A program made the position numbers and the translations under genes. A stretch of 64,000 bases of DNA from a bacterium (GTDB lineage Bacteria; Bdellovibrionota_C; UBA2361; SZUA-149; JAQTWB01): positions 140,978 through 204,977 of the forward strand of contig JAQTWB010000001.1 in the NCBI GenBank assembly GCA_028689495.1. Reading direction: 5' to 3'. The notes below the pieces were generated by a model. The model saw nothing but the letters and a program-made list of their open reading frames with translations, had not been told where the DNA came from and made no database searches. Below are positions 33,370 to 42,660 of the stretch, piece after piece. Position 1 is the first letter of the stretch, and each line of letters begins with the position of its first letter.

Positions 33370-35949
33370 ATGAGTGATTTGACACCACGCGAAATTAGCA
33401 CAACTTCTCAGACCCAGGAGGCAAAAGAGCTTTTTGCCCATCGCAATCCGCCAACTCGAATTGTAGTTGAAGATGATCGAACAGGAATGAGCGTTGAGAC
33501 CCTTAAATCAGCCTTTCTTGATAATTTGGCATATCTTCAGGGAGCAGATCTTTCATTTGCCACCCGCCATGATCTCTATATGGCGCTGTCGTATACAGTT
33601 CGAGATCGATTGATTCATCGTTGGATAAAAACAATCAAGACTTATCAAGCCCAGGACGTGAAACAGGTGTTCTATCTGTCGGCGGAATTCCTTATGGGGC
33701 GTCAGTTGCAGAATAATTTGCTTAATACGTCGCTCTGGAAACCGTCCAAGGAAGCTTTGAAGGAGATCGGTATTGAGTTGCGGGACCTACTGGGTGAGGA
33801 AGCGGAGCCAGGTCTCGGTAATGGTGGCCTTGGACGTTTGGCCGCATGTTTTCTTGATTCAATGGCTACTTTGCAGATTCCGGCGCACGGCTATGGCATT
33901 CGTTATGAGTTTGGCATTTTTCAACAGGCGATTCAGAATGGCTGGCAGGTGGAACGACCGGATGAATGGTTGACGTTGGGGAATCCTTGGGAGATCCATC
34001 GACCGGAACATTCAGTGGAAGTGCAGTTTGGCGGACATACGGAGCAGTACATCGCTGAAAATGGTGAAACTCGCACAAGGTGGGTTCCGTTGCGTACTGT
34101 CATTGGTGCCCCTTATGACACCATGGTGCCAGGGTATAATACCTGTACGGTTAATACACTGCGTTTGTGGCGTGCGCGTGCAAGTAAAGAGTTTGATTTT
34201 CACGTTTTTAACGCTGGTGATTATACAAGAGCTGTAGAAGAGAAAACATTTTCAGAAAATATTTCCAAGGTTTTGTATCCGAACGACCATACTCCTCAGG
34301 GTCGTGAGCTGCGATTGCGGCAACAGTATTTCTTTGTCTCCTGTTCAATACAGGACATTCTTCGTATTTATCTTCATAACCATGACAACCTCGATAACTT
34401 CCATCTCAAGACGGCAATTCAGCTAAACGACACTCATCCTTCGATTGGTGTTGCCGAATTGATGCGCTTGTTGGTGGATAGGTTTGGTTATAGTTGGGAT
34501 GAAGCCTGGGATAAAACTGTGGCGACGATGGGATATACCAATCACACATTGCTGCCAGAGGCACTTGAGAAGTGGCCCGTGCACATGTTTGAGAAAATTT
34601 TGCCTCGCCATTTGGAGATTATTTATAAAATTAATGACAGGTTTCTGAAAAAGGTGGCGGAGAAGTTTCCCGGAGAGGCCGATCGTTTGGCGCGCATGTC
34701 GCTTATTGAAGAAGGCACCGAAAAACAGGTGCGTATGGCAAACCTGGCGACAATTGGTTCTCATGCGATTAATGGTGTTGCAGCGTTGCATACTCGTCTG
34801 GTCAAAGAGGAACTACTACGTGACTTTGCCGAGTTGTGGCCGGAGCGATTTTCCAACAAGACGAATGGTGTCACTCCGCGACGCTGGATGATGCTTTGTA
34901 ATCCAAAGCTGACATATCTTATTACGGAAAAAATCGGTAAGGGATGGCTTAAGGATCTTAGCCGACTTCGACAATTGGAAAACTGGGCTAAAGATCGCAA
35001 TTTTCGTGAAACCTGGGATACTTTCAAGACTGAGAATAAACAGGACCTGGCCGATTATATTCGTAACAGTAATGGGATCGCTATCGATGCTTCATCGCTT
35101 TTTGATGTGCAGGTTAAGCGACTGCACGAGTATAAGCGGCAGTTACTTAATGTGTTGTATGTGATCACATTGTTTAACCGGCTTAAGGCGAATCCGAAGC
35201 AGAGTATGCTGCCGCGGACATTTATTTTTGGGGCCAAGGCGGCACCCGGCTATCACATGGCCAAACTGATTATTAAACTTATCAATTCAGTTGCTGAAGT
35301 TGTTAATAATGACCCTGATGTTTCTGGCCGGATTAAAGTTGTTTTTCTTTCCAATTTTTGTGTTTCGTTGGGTGAAATGGTTTATCCTGCCGCAGATTTG
35401 TCAGAGCAGATATCGATGGCAGGTAAGGAGGCCTCCGGTACCGGTAATATGAAGTTTGCTCTCAACGGTGCACTTACTATCGGCACATTGGATGGGGCCA
35501 ATGTTGAAATTCGTGAAGCAGTTGGGGCGGAGAATTTTTTTCTTTTCGGCAATACCGTTGAAGATATCAACAAGATTCGCAGTGCCGGTTACCTATCGAT
35601 GGAATATTACCGCTCCAATGTTGAGCTGAAGGCGGTAATTGATGCGATTGCCTCAGGGATTTTTTCGAATGGCGATGCTGAGCTTTTCAAGCCGATCGTG
35701 GACTCCCTTCTATATCAGGATCAGTATATGTTGTTTGCGGATTATCAATCCTATCTTGATATGCAAGAGCAGGTTAGCCGCACTTATCAGGATCGGGATC
35801 GTTGGATTGAAATGTCGATTCTTAATGTCGCGCGCATGGGTTATTTTTCTTCCGATCGGACGATTGCTGAATACAGCCAGGAGATCTGGGGTGTTCATCC
35901 AGTAGATATCGTTCTTGATGAAAAGGGCTGCCACGGGCGTAGCAGTTAA
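33370..35949 (+). CDS. glgP: Glycogen/starch/maltodextrin phosphorylase
   Basis: Releases glucose-1-phosphate from alpha-1,4-glucans with PLP. 859 residues, slightly longer than the usual ~820 through an N-terminal extension. Motifs: FYLSAEFLMGRQL, NGGLGRLAACFLDS, NDTHPSIGVAELMR, KRLHEYKRQLLN and the PLP-lysine signature EASGTGNMKFALNGALTIGT. Single gene, with long flanking gaps (136 and 433 bp). Carbon released could feed the pentose phosphate genes at the window start. Confidence 0.96.
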   Translation: MSDLTPREISTTSQTQEAKELFAHRNPPTRIVVEDDRTGMSVETLKSAFLDNLAYLQGADLSFATRHDLYMALSYTVRDRLIHRWIKTIKTYQAQDVKQVFYLSAEFLMGRQLQNNLLNTSLWKPSKEALKEIGIELRDLLGEEAEPGLGNGGLGRLAACFLDSMATLQIPAHGYGIRYEFGIFQQAIQNGWQVERPDEWLTLGNPWEIHRPEHSVEVQFGGHTEQYIAENGETRTRWVPLRTVIGAPYDTMVPGYNTCTVNTLRLWRARASKEFDFHVFNAGDYTRAVEEKTFSENISKVLYPNDHTPQGRELRLRQQYFFVSCSIQDILRIYLHNHDNLDNFHLKTAIQLNDTHPSIGVAELMRLLVDRFGYSWDEAWDKTVATMGYTNHTLLPEALEKWPVHMFEKILPRHLEIIYKINDRFLKKVAEKFPGEADRLARMSLIEEGTEKQVRMANLATIGSHAINGVAALHTRLVKEELLRDFAELWPERFSNKTNGVTPRRWMMLCNPKLTYLITEKIGKGWLKDLSRLRQLENWAKDRNFRETWDTFKTENKQDLADYIRNSNGIAIDASSLFDVQVKRLHEYKRQLLNVLYVITLFNRLKANPKQSMLPRTFIFGAKAAPGYHMAKLIIKLINSVAEVVNNDPDVSGRIKVVFLSNFCVSLGEMVYPAADLSEQISMAGKEASGTGNMKFALNGALTIGTLDGANVEIREAVGAENFFLFGNTVEDINKIRSAGYLSMEYYRSNVELKAVIDAIASGIFSNGDAELFKPIVDSLLYQDQYMLFADYQSYLDMQEQVSRTYQDRDRWIEMSILNVARMGYFSSDRTIAEYSQEIWGVHPVDIVLDEKGCHGRSS

Positions 35950-36382
35950 AGATAGTTGTCTCCGGGAAATTCTGTTTCTCGCACTTGCCGGCGAGTGAAT
36001 TTTGCAGTAGCTTGCTTGGGCTGGACGGCGAGGTTGTCAACCAAGGTTAGTGCTTATAATGGTTTAACAATCAAGTTGAGTAGATGATTATACTTCTGTA
36101 ACGCGCCAGGTCTTTCTCTTTTTCGATGTCTCTTGCTAATCAAAGCCCTCCTTGGCTGTATTTTCAAAATAGATTTCTTGGCTCAATGTTTGTCTGGTTC
36201 GGTGTCTTTTCAACGAGACTATAAACGTGAATCCGGATAAAAATCTCGCGCGGTGCAGAACCTCAAGTAAAGGCTTTTCAGGGTTGTCGGTCGATGTCGG
36301 AGACTGAGGTCTGATTTTGACCGGCAACCCTGTGTTTCCGAAATGGTTTTACAACAACACTCCGACAGGAGGGAGGTTTATC
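35950..36382. other. Intergenic region between glgP and the 54-aa gene
   Basis: 433 bp without a recognised gene. The last 100 bp carry the hairpin at 36279-36332 and a very strong ribosome site for the following small ORF, so a structured leader is likely. No terminator with a T-run is evident after glgP. Confidence 0.45.
36279..36332 (+). promoter_or_regulatory. Hairpin in the leader of the 54-aa gene
   Basis: CAGGGTTGTCGGTC (36279-36292) pairs with GACCGGCAACCCTG (36319-36332) at 13 of 14 positions around a 26 nt loop. It ends 50 nt before the ATG at 36383. It could be a cis-acting RNA structure or an operator; I recognise no riboswitch class. Confidence 0.5.
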
Positions 36383-36547
36383 ATGCTGAAAGATAGCAAA
36401 CCAACAAATAAAAGAAAAAGCGACGCAAACAAAGGTAAAGTTGGTTGCCGTGGCACCCAACATCCTTTGGCAGGCAAAATGACTGCATTGATGTCTATCT
36501 GCAGCCAGTCAAATTTGGCTCAACAGGACGCTCCGGCTAATGCCTGA
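36383..36547 (+). CDS. Small basic hypothetical protein, 54 aa
   Basis: ATG 36383 is preceded by AGGAGGGAGGTTTATC, an exceptionally strong SD, which decides this start. The product is lysine-rich at its N-terminus (MLKDSKPTNKRKSDANKGKV) with two Cys residues and GTQHPLAGKM in the middle; no membrane segment. I do not recognise it. Strong initiation plus a structured leader suggest a highly expressed or regulated small protein. Confidence 0.5.
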   Translation: MLKDSKPTNKRKSDANKGKVGCRGTQHPLAGKMTALMSICSQSNLAQQDAPANA

Positions 36548-36602
36548 TCGTGTTCTTTTTAAATAATCGGCTTAACTGCCGAGTGCGAAAATGAAATTGC
36601 TT

Positions 36603-36624
36603 GGAGTTACCTTCTGGTAACTCC
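36603..36624. other. Perfect 9 bp hairpin after the 54-aa gene
   Basis: GGAGTTACC-TTCT-GGTAACTCC, with no T-run. It may be a transcript end or a processing site. Confidence 0.55.
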
Positions 36625-36763
36625 ATTCCTTCTCCGAGCTGCTATTGATGTTGTTCTCGATATTTTGTTTATGGATTTCTTGAGGTCGCACCACATCAAC
36701 TTTTAATTGCGAAGTCGATCTGCGCTTGAGTGAAGAAGCAGTTGAATCAAAAAAATTTGGCTT

Positions 36764-36801
36764 ATGTTTGGGCAGGCATTGTGTCCGCCCAAACATTTTT
36801 G
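36764..36801. terminator. Bidirectional terminator between convergent small genes
   Basis: ATGTTTGGGC (36764-36773) pairs perfectly with GCCCAAACAT (36787-36796), followed by TTTTT on the plus strand. The minus strand has a T-rich run a few bases beyond the stem. It fits termination of both the plus gene at 36383 and the minus gene ending at 36825. Confidence 0.75.
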
Positions 36802-36824
36802 CAAAATTGGAAACTTTCACTGTT

Positions 36825-37379
36825 TTAAAGGCGAAGGCCACTTGTGAAACTTGCGGAGAGTGAGCCGTTATGAACTTTGATAACGTAGCCTTCTCCTTCA
36901 TTCCGGCCTTGCAAGAGAGCAAATACCAAAGTTCCTTCCCGCATCTGAACTATCATATCCTTCCATGTTGATGCGTTGTTGTCTCTTCTATAGATTTCAC
37001 CGACGCCAATGCATAATACAGTAGCCATAGTCTGCGAGGTTGAACCGGGGCCGAAAAAAGCAACGCGGCCCTGTCGAATTGGTGAAAAATCGCCGACAGT
37101 GTTTATCCGAAGTAGGATAGATTCATTCTCGATGCCATGCCGCGGCCGCGCCAAGGTCCATTTTGGAAACATTAATGCGAGTGGCCCGTCTTTAGGCATC
37201 ACATTCCTTATCCAAGAATTATGGACCCTACCACGAATTATTTTTGGTGGATTGCATTCATCAAGCTTAATCGGGCATGGTGCAGAATATGGCCCAGGTA
37301 CGCCTAACATAAGTTGTGTCTGTCCCTGAAAATCAAATCCCTCGCTCAATACGCCATGTGCAAAAGTAAAGCATTTCAT
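36825..37379 (-). CDS. Hypothetical protein, 184 aa
   Basis: Not recognised. The protein is soluble, without a signal peptide, glycine- and proline-rich, with a beta-rich pattern (GRVHNSWIRNVMPKDGPLAL; GRVAFFGPGSTSQTMATVLC; GEGYVIKVHNGSLSASF). ATG 37379 follows AAGGGAGGTTT, a very strong SD similar to the one at 36383. Its leader has a 9 bp dyad (37437-37445 with 37468-37476). It may form a small accessory island with the 54-aa gene. Confidence 0.6.
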   Translation of the reverse strand: MKCFTFAHGVLSEGFDFQGQTQLMLGVPGPYSAPCPIKLDECNPPKIIRGRVHNSWIRNVMPKDGPLALMFPKWTLARPRHGIENESILLRINTVGDFSPIRQGRVAFFGPGSTSQTMATVLCIGVGEIYRRDNNASTWKDMIVQMREGTLVFALLQGRNEGEGYVIKVHNGSLSASFTSGLRL

Positions 37380-37436
37380 AAAACCTCCCTTGAGAAAAAG
37401 TAAACAGCAGGTGCTGAGAGAACCTTGAGATTCAAC

Positions 37437-37476
37437 TGCTCCTGACCAGGGTAGTGAGCCACCAGACTCAGGAGCA
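37437..37476 (-). promoter_or_regulatory. Dyad in the leader of the 184-aa gene
   Basis: TGCTCCTGA (37437-37445) pairs perfectly with TCAGGAGCA (37468-37476) around 22 nt, about 60 nt upstream of the minus-strand ATG at 37379. It is either a leader stem or an operator. Confidence 0.4.
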
Positions 37477-37614
37477 TCGTGCTATATACATGAAAAGGGA
37501 TATGAAAAAGCGGAAATGAACAACAGGTGTTCAATAGGCAGTAAGACTATCAGTTTATTTGTCCGGGTCAAGCGGTGCTCAAAAGAGGCGATCAATGAGA
37601 GCAGGCAACGGTTT

Positions 37615-38175
37615 TTACTTTTTGCTGTCTTTTATCATCTGGGTAAGCTGTTGAAGTTTCGCTTCCGTGAATATGCCGTAAACTTTACCTATAATTTGTC
37701 GCTGCTTATCGAGCAATATCGCCATGGATTGATGTTCACCCCGCTCCGTGAAGCGCTGCTCCAGCTTATCGGCATCACTAAACACAGGTATGATATTCGC
37801 TTGATCCTCGGGGCTGTACTTTTTCTTCATCCCACGGCGAATCACACTTTCCAGCAGGCCGGGGACAACGCCAGAGATTACAGGCATTTCGTATACGGGT
37901 CGTTGCGGGTCAAGTGCTCGTAGCTTTCTTGCCCATAGAGCGACGTTTTCTTTGCTTTCATGGGAGAAGCCAAGGAGGACAAATACTTCGGTGTGTGGGA
38001 AGTCCCTGGGCAGTTCCAGTGTCATTTTGTTTAATGATGAGCTCTGAATTGTCGGGAAGGTATTGCTCAAGGCGTGGTCGGGCGATGCCGCCTGGCCCGA
38101 TGAGCAACCGGAGAAAGTGAAATTTACAAGCAGGCTGATGGCTATGAACAGGGCAATTGAATTTCTAGCTGGCAC
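37615..38175 (-). CDS. Lipoprotein with thioredoxin-like fold
   Basis: About 186 residues. GTG 38175 follows GGGGAAACTACAA and gives a proper lipoprotein signal (RNSIALFIAISLLVNFTFSG then CSSGQ); starts further upstream would bury it. The mature part reads as a thioredoxin-like or ATP10-like fold (EVFVLLGFSHESKENVALWA; HQSMAILLDKQRQIIGKVYG) but has no CxxC, so it is not a redox enzyme. It diverges from the PKS operon 135 bp away. Confidence 0.65.
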   Translation of the reverse strand: MPARNSIALFIAISLLVNFTFSGCSSGQAASPDHALSNTFPTIQSSSLNKMTLELPRDFPHTEVFVLLGFSHESKENVALWARKLRALDPQRPVYEMPVISGVVPGLLESVIRRGMKKKYSPEDQANIIPVFSDADKLEQRFTERGEHQSMAILLDKQRQIIGKVYGIFTEAKLQQLTQMIKDSKK

Positions 38176-38310
38176 TTGTAGTTTCCCCGTAGAGTCATTG
38201 ATTGATTGAAAAATATTACATCCGGTTTGCCATTTACGATATTCTGGCGAATAATTCCACTGTTTTGAAGTATTCCCTGCCAATCGGCACACAGATGGAG
38301 AATATTTGGT

Positions 38311-39513
38311 ATGCAGAATTTGGATAGCAGGGCTGTATATGATGTGGCAGTGATCGGGGCCTCTGTGGCTGGTTCTACCGTAGCCACCCTGCTTGGTCGT
38401 GCCGGGCTTGATGTTTTGCTTTGTGACAAGAAGAACTTTCCTCGAAACAAACCTTGTGGAGAGGGGATATCATCACTAGGCGTGCGCATGCTGTCCGAGC
38501 TGGGTATTACCGAAAGTAGTTTGTCGGGTCGTGAGAAGAACAATTACGGGCTCTATCGTATTTGGAGTAAAGGGAAGGCTTTTGTGCTGAGGGCGCCTTC
38601 TCTGAGAGGCGTAAACACGGCAATGGGGGTTCGTCGTTTGTTGCTGGACGATAAACTGCTGGAGCGGGCAAAGAGTTTCCCTTCAGTCGAATTGTTGGAG
38701 GGGCAGGGACTAAAAGCGGTAGTTGATGATGGTCGATATTATGTGGTTACCCTGGATAAGCAGGAGATTAAAGCCAAATATCTGGTTGTCGCAGATGGAG
38801 CCTATTCACACACAGCGATAAAGCTTGGCATTCCTTTGCAGCATGGGAAACTCTCTCGTTTTGGATATTCCTATTATGCAAAGGGCAAGGCAAAAAAGGT
38901 AATTGATAGTGTTAGCGTTCTTCTTGAACCTGGTTTGCAGGTGTTCTGCACAATGACCGGAACGGAGGAGATGACAGTCAGTATTGTTGGTAATAAAAAT
39001 GCGCTTCATCAGGTGTTTGCCGACGAAGCCCTTTCTGTACTTCATAAAGAGATTGAACTTTGCACAGGCTTTGCGATAGAGGAATATTCGGCTCCGGCTG
39101 GTGCAGGATATGTCGATCAGATATTACGCCCTCCTTATAGGGGGCGAACATTTCTTGTCGGTGATGCGGTTCGTCGTATGGATCCTGCTGGAGGCATGGG
39201 GATTACTCATGCGTTGGGTTGTGGGTTTCTGTGTGCCAGCGGTCTTGTTGAGGTGCTTCGTCGCGGGAGGAGTTGTGCAGAAGCCGGGCCTGAATATGAG
39301 AATCGGCAAATCCGATTTTCAGATAGCCTGGCCAGATTGACCTATATTAATCTGCTTGGTTTGACCTGTTTCACCCGGTACCGTTTTATGCTCTCTTTAT
39401 TGCGGCTCTCCTTTTTACAGCATCTTGCAGAGCATGTAAGTCGGACAATACTTTCTCGCGCTGAGGCCGTGCTTGTTCAGGCGGGAGCGTTCTCATCGAG
39501 TTCTCGAAATTAA
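38311..39513 (+). CDS. FAD-dependent geranylgeranyl reductase-family oxidoreductase
   Basis: 400 residues. The N-terminal Rossmann motif AVIGASVAGSTVATLLGRAG and the acidic end of the second strand bind FAD; PCGEGISSLG and FLVGDAVRRMDPAGGMGITH (the GD motif) match the geranylgeranyl reductase/aromatic hydroxylase group. ATG 38311 follows GGAGAATATTTGGT. It is the first gene of the type III PKS operon, where it probably hydroxylates or reduces the polyketide or a lipid precursor. Confidence 0.85.
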   Translation: MQNLDSRAVYDVAVIGASVAGSTVATLLGRAGLDVLLCDKKNFPRNKPCGEGISSLGVRMLSELGITESSLSGREKNNYGLYRIWSKGKAFVLRAPSLRGVNTAMGVRRLLLDDKLLERAKSFPSVELLEGQGLKAVVDDGRYYVVTLDKQEIKAKYLVVADGAYSHTAIKLGIPLQHGKLSRFGYSYYAKGKAKKVIDSVSVLLEPGLQVFCTMTGTEEMTVSIVGNKNALHQVFADEALSVLHKEIELCTGFAIEEYSAPAGAGYVDQILRPPYRGRTFLVGDAVRRMDPAGGMGITHALGCGFLCASGLVEVLRRGRSCAEAGPEYENRQIRFSDSLARLTYINLLGLTCFTRYRFMLSLLRLSFLQHLAEHVSRTILSRAEAVLVQAGAFSSSSRN

Positions 39514-39527
39514 AGACAGAGGAAATA

Positions 39528-40145
39528 ATGAATAACCCGAATTTTCGATTTGTTGTAATCTTTTTAGTATTTGTCGCAGCTGGAATTTCATCACCGACTC
39601 TATGTGAGGCAGAGGATTCTTGGCAGTTGCCGGAGACTCTCGATGATACAAATGCTCAAGTTAGATTTACTGTTGATTCTACCTGGCACACCGTCCGAGG
39701 TGTAACGAGCGGTTTGGAGGGGAAGATCTGGATTGAGGATTCTTCAGATATTAAATCACTCAGGGCCGAAATATCTTTGCCCGTTGGCGAATTTAACACT
39801 GATGGAGAGTCTCGTGATGAAAGAATGCGAGAGGTGATGCAGGCTGAGAAGTTTTCTTTTGTGAATCTCCAGGTCAAATCAGTCAAGAAGCTTTGCCAAC
39901 CTTCTTTGATATTGCCGGAGCGTCCCTGTCAGGTGTTGCTTGATAGCGAGTTGAAGATTCGCAATGTAAGTAAGACATTGGTCGTTAATGCAAAGATATT
40001 CAGAGAGAAGGATGGTTACTGGGTTCGTGGATCATTTCCCCTCTTATGGAGTGATTATGGGGTTGAAGACCCATCTATTATTATTGCCAAGCTGGATAAG
40101 ACTGTGAATGTAGAGTTCGCAGTGAAGCTCAATGGAGGAGAGTGA
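39528..40145 (+). CDS. YceI-family periplasmic lipid-binding protein
   Basis: 205 residues: a signal peptide (FRFVVIFLVFVAAGISSPTL) and then a YceI lipocalin-like barrel (QVRFTVDSTWHTVRGVTSGL; GKIWIEDSSDIKSL; DERMREVMQAEKFSFVNLQV). YceI proteins bind polyisoprenoid or other long lipids. Inside a PKS/exporter operon it may carry the lipid product through the periplasm. ATG follows AGAGGAAATA. The stop overlaps the PKS start (TGATG). Confidence 0.9.
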   Translation: MNNPNFRFVVIFLVFVAAGISSPTLCEAEDSWQLPETLDDTNAQVRFTVDSTWHTVRGVTSGLEGKIWIEDSSDIKSLRAEISLPVGEFNTDGESRDERMREVMQAEKFSFVNLQVKSVKKLCQPSLILPERPCQVLLDSELKIRNVSKTLVVNAKIFREKDGYWVRGSFPLLWSDYGVEDPSIIIAKLDKTVNVEFAVKLNGGE

Positions 40146-41188
40146 TGCCTAGTATTGTTTCTGCGGTAACCGGGACGCCGAAATCGGCGTATGCAAATGA
40201 AGAAATTCTCCGCTATGGCGGACAGTGGCTGGAACAGAATAAGGCACTAAGCATGCTGTTCGAGCGTTTTCTTGGTTCTTCTCACACTAGGCAGAGATAT
40301 TTTTGTATCCATCCTTCAAAGCTGCTTGAGCTGGGTAGCCTTTCAGAACGCGCGGCGTTGTTTAGCGAGTACGGGGTTCCTTTGGCGCAAGAAGTCTTGC
40401 TGGAATCGTTGGGGGCGAGTGGTATTGGTGCTGCGGAGATTGGTTCCTATATTTTTACCTCCTGCACAATCCCGCTTATACCCTCACTTGATGCTTTGCT
40501 TGTTGAGGCATCCGGAATGTCGCGCGATGTTAAAAGACTTCCGGTCTATCAGCATGGATGTTGTGCGGGGATTGTTGGCCTGGCTACTGCATGCAATATG
40601 GCACAATTTGGTCGACCGGTTGTTCTTACATCACTTGAGCTTTGTTCTCTAGTGTTCCAGCCGGGCGACATGACAATGGGCCATCTTGTTGGTTCAGCGA
40701 TTTTTGGCGATGGAACTGCCTCGGTTGTTGTTTCACCTGAAGATAGAGGATTTACTTATGTTGATAGTATGTCCTGGCTTGTGCCAGGCTCTCGTCATCT
40801 GATGGGATATGATCTTCTTGATGATGGGCCACATTTGCGTCTGGACAAGGAGCTCCCTTACGAACTGGAGAAGGTGGCACCTGGAGTTGTCGCTGATTTT
40901 CTCGAGCGCATTGGCTGGGAGGCATCGGAAGTTCAGCACTGGCTTATTCATCCAGGTGGTTCAAAGATTCTTAACATGCTGGAGCAGGGGCTGAATCTTT
41001 CACGTGAGCAGACGCACTATGCCTGGGATGTATTGGAAGAATGTGGAAATATGTCATCGGCGACGATCCTGTTTGTGCTATCGCGGCATCTGGAAAAGTC
41101 GGATCTTAAGCCAGGTGATAAAACAGTAGTTCTCGGTATTGGGCCGGGGATTACTATTGAACTTGTCGCTTTTGAGAGTAGGCCTTAG
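40145..41188 (+). CDS. Type III polyketide synthase (chalcone/alkylpyrone synthase family)
   Basis: Condenses an acyl starter with malonyl-CoA units to make an alkylpyrone or alkylresorcinol. 347 residues. The catalytic triad is visible: Cys139 in YQHGCCAGIVG, His269 in WLIHPGGSKIL and Asn302 in EECGNMSSATILF. GHLVGSAIFGDGTASVVV and the C-terminal GIGPGITIELVAF are also family-typical. ATG 40145 overlaps the yceI stop and follows GGAGGAGAG. A long-chain acyl starter is inferred from the lipid-handling neighbours. Confidence 0.93.
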   Translation: MPSIVSAVTGTPKSAYANEEILRYGGQWLEQNKALSMLFERFLGSSHTRQRYFCIHPSKLLELGSLSERAALFSEYGVPLAQEVLLESLGASGIGAAEIGSYIFTSCTIPLIPSLDALLVEASGMSRDVKRLPVYQHGCCAGIVGLATACNMAQFGRPVVLTSLELCSLVFQPGDMTMGHLVGSAIFGDGTASVVVSPEDRGFTYVDSMSWLVPGSRHLMGYDLLDDGPHLRLDKELPYELEKVAPGVVADFLERIGWEASEVQHWLIHPGGSKILNMLEQGLNLSREQTHYAWDVLEECGNMSSATILFVLSRHLEKSDLKPGDKTVVLGIGPGITIELVAFESRP

Positions 41189-41191
41189 ATA

Positions 41192-41905
41192 ATGTTTCGC
41201 CACGCTGTGCGCAATGACCTCAGCATCTACAATACTCAGGCTTCAGGCTGGTGGGATCCTGCCAGCTTGGCGTTTCGCTCGTTGCAGAGTATTACTGTTT
41301 TCCGGCTTGAACAGCTTCTCTCCTGGGTTGGTGACATTGAGGGGAAGGTAGTCGTTGATATTGGTTGTGGCGGTGGTTTGATGAGTGTGCCGCTTGCGCA
41401 GCGTGGGGCGCAGGTGACAGGATTTGACTTAAGTGAGCCAAGTCTTGCTGAGGCCAGGCGGCACGCGCCTGCCGGAGCCGTTTTTATTGCGGCAGATGCT
41501 CGTTCCATTCCTTTCCCCGATAATTCAGCCGATATAGTTATACTTGCCGATATTCTTGATCATATTGCTGATTACGATGTTGTGTTTGCAGAAGTTGCTC
41601 GTATCTTGCGTCCGGACGGTTACTTGTACGTCAACACTATTAATCGCACTTGGCAGAGTTGGCTACTGGCCTATCAGATTGGGGAAATGGTGCGCCTCAT
41701 CCCTCCAGGGACCCATGATTTTTCCTTGTTTATCAAGCCGTCTGAATTGCTGGAAGTCGCGGAACAAAATCATTTTACAGTTTGTGCCTGGCAGGGAGAA
41801 GCACCGAGTATTTTGCGCACTGCCATGAAGTGGGCGATTGTTTTTCGCAAGACGGCTAGCCTGGCGGTTGCCTATAGCGCTTTATTTAAACGTCGGGAGC
41901 GGTGA
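41192..41905 (+). CDS. UbiG-like SAM-dependent O-methyltransferase
   Basis: 237 residues. VVDIGCGGGLMSVPLAQRGA is SAM motif I, followed by TGFDLSEPSL, ILADILDHI and the UbiG-type tail (NRTWQSWLLAYQIGEMVRLI, PPGTHDFSLFIKPSEL). UbiG methylates phenolic hydroxyls of quinone precursors; here the substrate is probably the phenolic product of the PKS encoded 4 bp upstream. It overlaps the next gene by TGATG. Confidence 0.88.
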   Translation: MFRHAVRNDLSIYNTQASGWWDPASLAFRSLQSITVFRLEQLLSWVGDIEGKVVVDIGCGGGLMSVPLAQRGAQVTGFDLSEPSLAEARRHAPAGAVFIAADARSIPFPDNSADIVILADILDHIADYDVVFAEVARILRPDGYLYVNTINRTWQSWLLAYQIGEMVRLIPPGTHDFSLFIKPSELLEVAEQNHFTVCAWQGEAPSILRTAMKWAIVFRKTASLAVAYSALFKRRER

Positions 41906-42660
41906 TGAAGAAAGCTCTGATAGTTGGCTATGGTTTGTTTACACATCTTTGTTTTTTGCTTGGCGTTGCTTTGATGTTTTATCAACTATATTTTGGTCTT
42001 TGCCGGACATTTGTTCACATCGATTTTTGCTCACCTGTTCTCTGGAATACTATTCTTCTATTTCATTTTCCTTTTTTGCATTCTTTTTTCCTGACAGGAC
42101 CGGGCCGTCGCTTGATGGGCAGTGAAGATCCGCTATTTCGCATTCTAATGCCTACTTCCTATGCTTTGCTTGCATCATTGCAATTGATCTTTGTTTTCGG
42201 TACCTGGCAGTCATCGGAGATTATCTGGTGGCAGGCCAGTGGTATCGTCTCATTTATCCTTTCATCCGCTTATATTTTTTCCTGGGTTTATCTCGGTATG
42301 GCAATGAGTGATGCTGGTCTTGGTTACCAGACAGGATTTTCAGGCTGGTGGTCGGCGCTCGGGCTGAAATCCGGTTTATCTCAGATGGGCAAATTTACTA
42401 TGCCGGAAAAGCGGACATTTTCTGTGACACGGCAACCTATTTATTTAAGTTTTGCCCTTATACTTTGGACTAGCCCGGTCTGGTCTCCAGACCGAGGCGC
42501 GCTGACACTTGTTTGGACCTTGTATTGTTTGTTTGGGCCGTTACATAAAGAGCGGCGATATTTGAGATATTTTGGCGACACCTTCCGTGATTACCAAAAA
42601 CGCGTACCATATTTTTTTCCTGGAATCGCTCGACGCAATAAGGATAAAAATACGGCATGA
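41905..42660 (+). CDS. Membrane methyltransferase of the ICMT/PEMT family
   Basis: About 251 residues with five or six membrane segments (LFTHLCFLLGVALMFYQLYF; TSYALLASLQLIFVFGTW; GIVSFILSSAYIFSWVYLGM). The C-terminal SAM-binding signature is HKERRYLRYFGDTFRDYQKR with VPYFFP. Members next to bacterial type III PKS genes, such as BpsB of Bacillus subtilis, methylate alkylpyrones. A second methyl or ether group on the lipid product is therefore likely. ATG 41905 overlaps the preceding stop, and its stop overlaps the next start (ATGATAAG). Confidence 0.82.
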   Translation: MKKALIVGYGLFTHLCFLLGVALMFYQLYFGLCRTFVHIDFCSPVLWNTILLFHFPFLHSFFLTGPGRRLMGSEDPLFRILMPTSYALLASLQLIFVFGTWQSSEIIWWQASGIVSFILSSAYIFSWVYLGMAMSDAGLGYQTGFSGWWSALGLKSGLSQMGKFTMPEKRTFSVTRQPIYLSFALILWTSPVWSPDRGALTLVWTLYCLFGPLHKERRYLRYFGDTFRDYQKRVPYFFPGIARRNKDKNTA

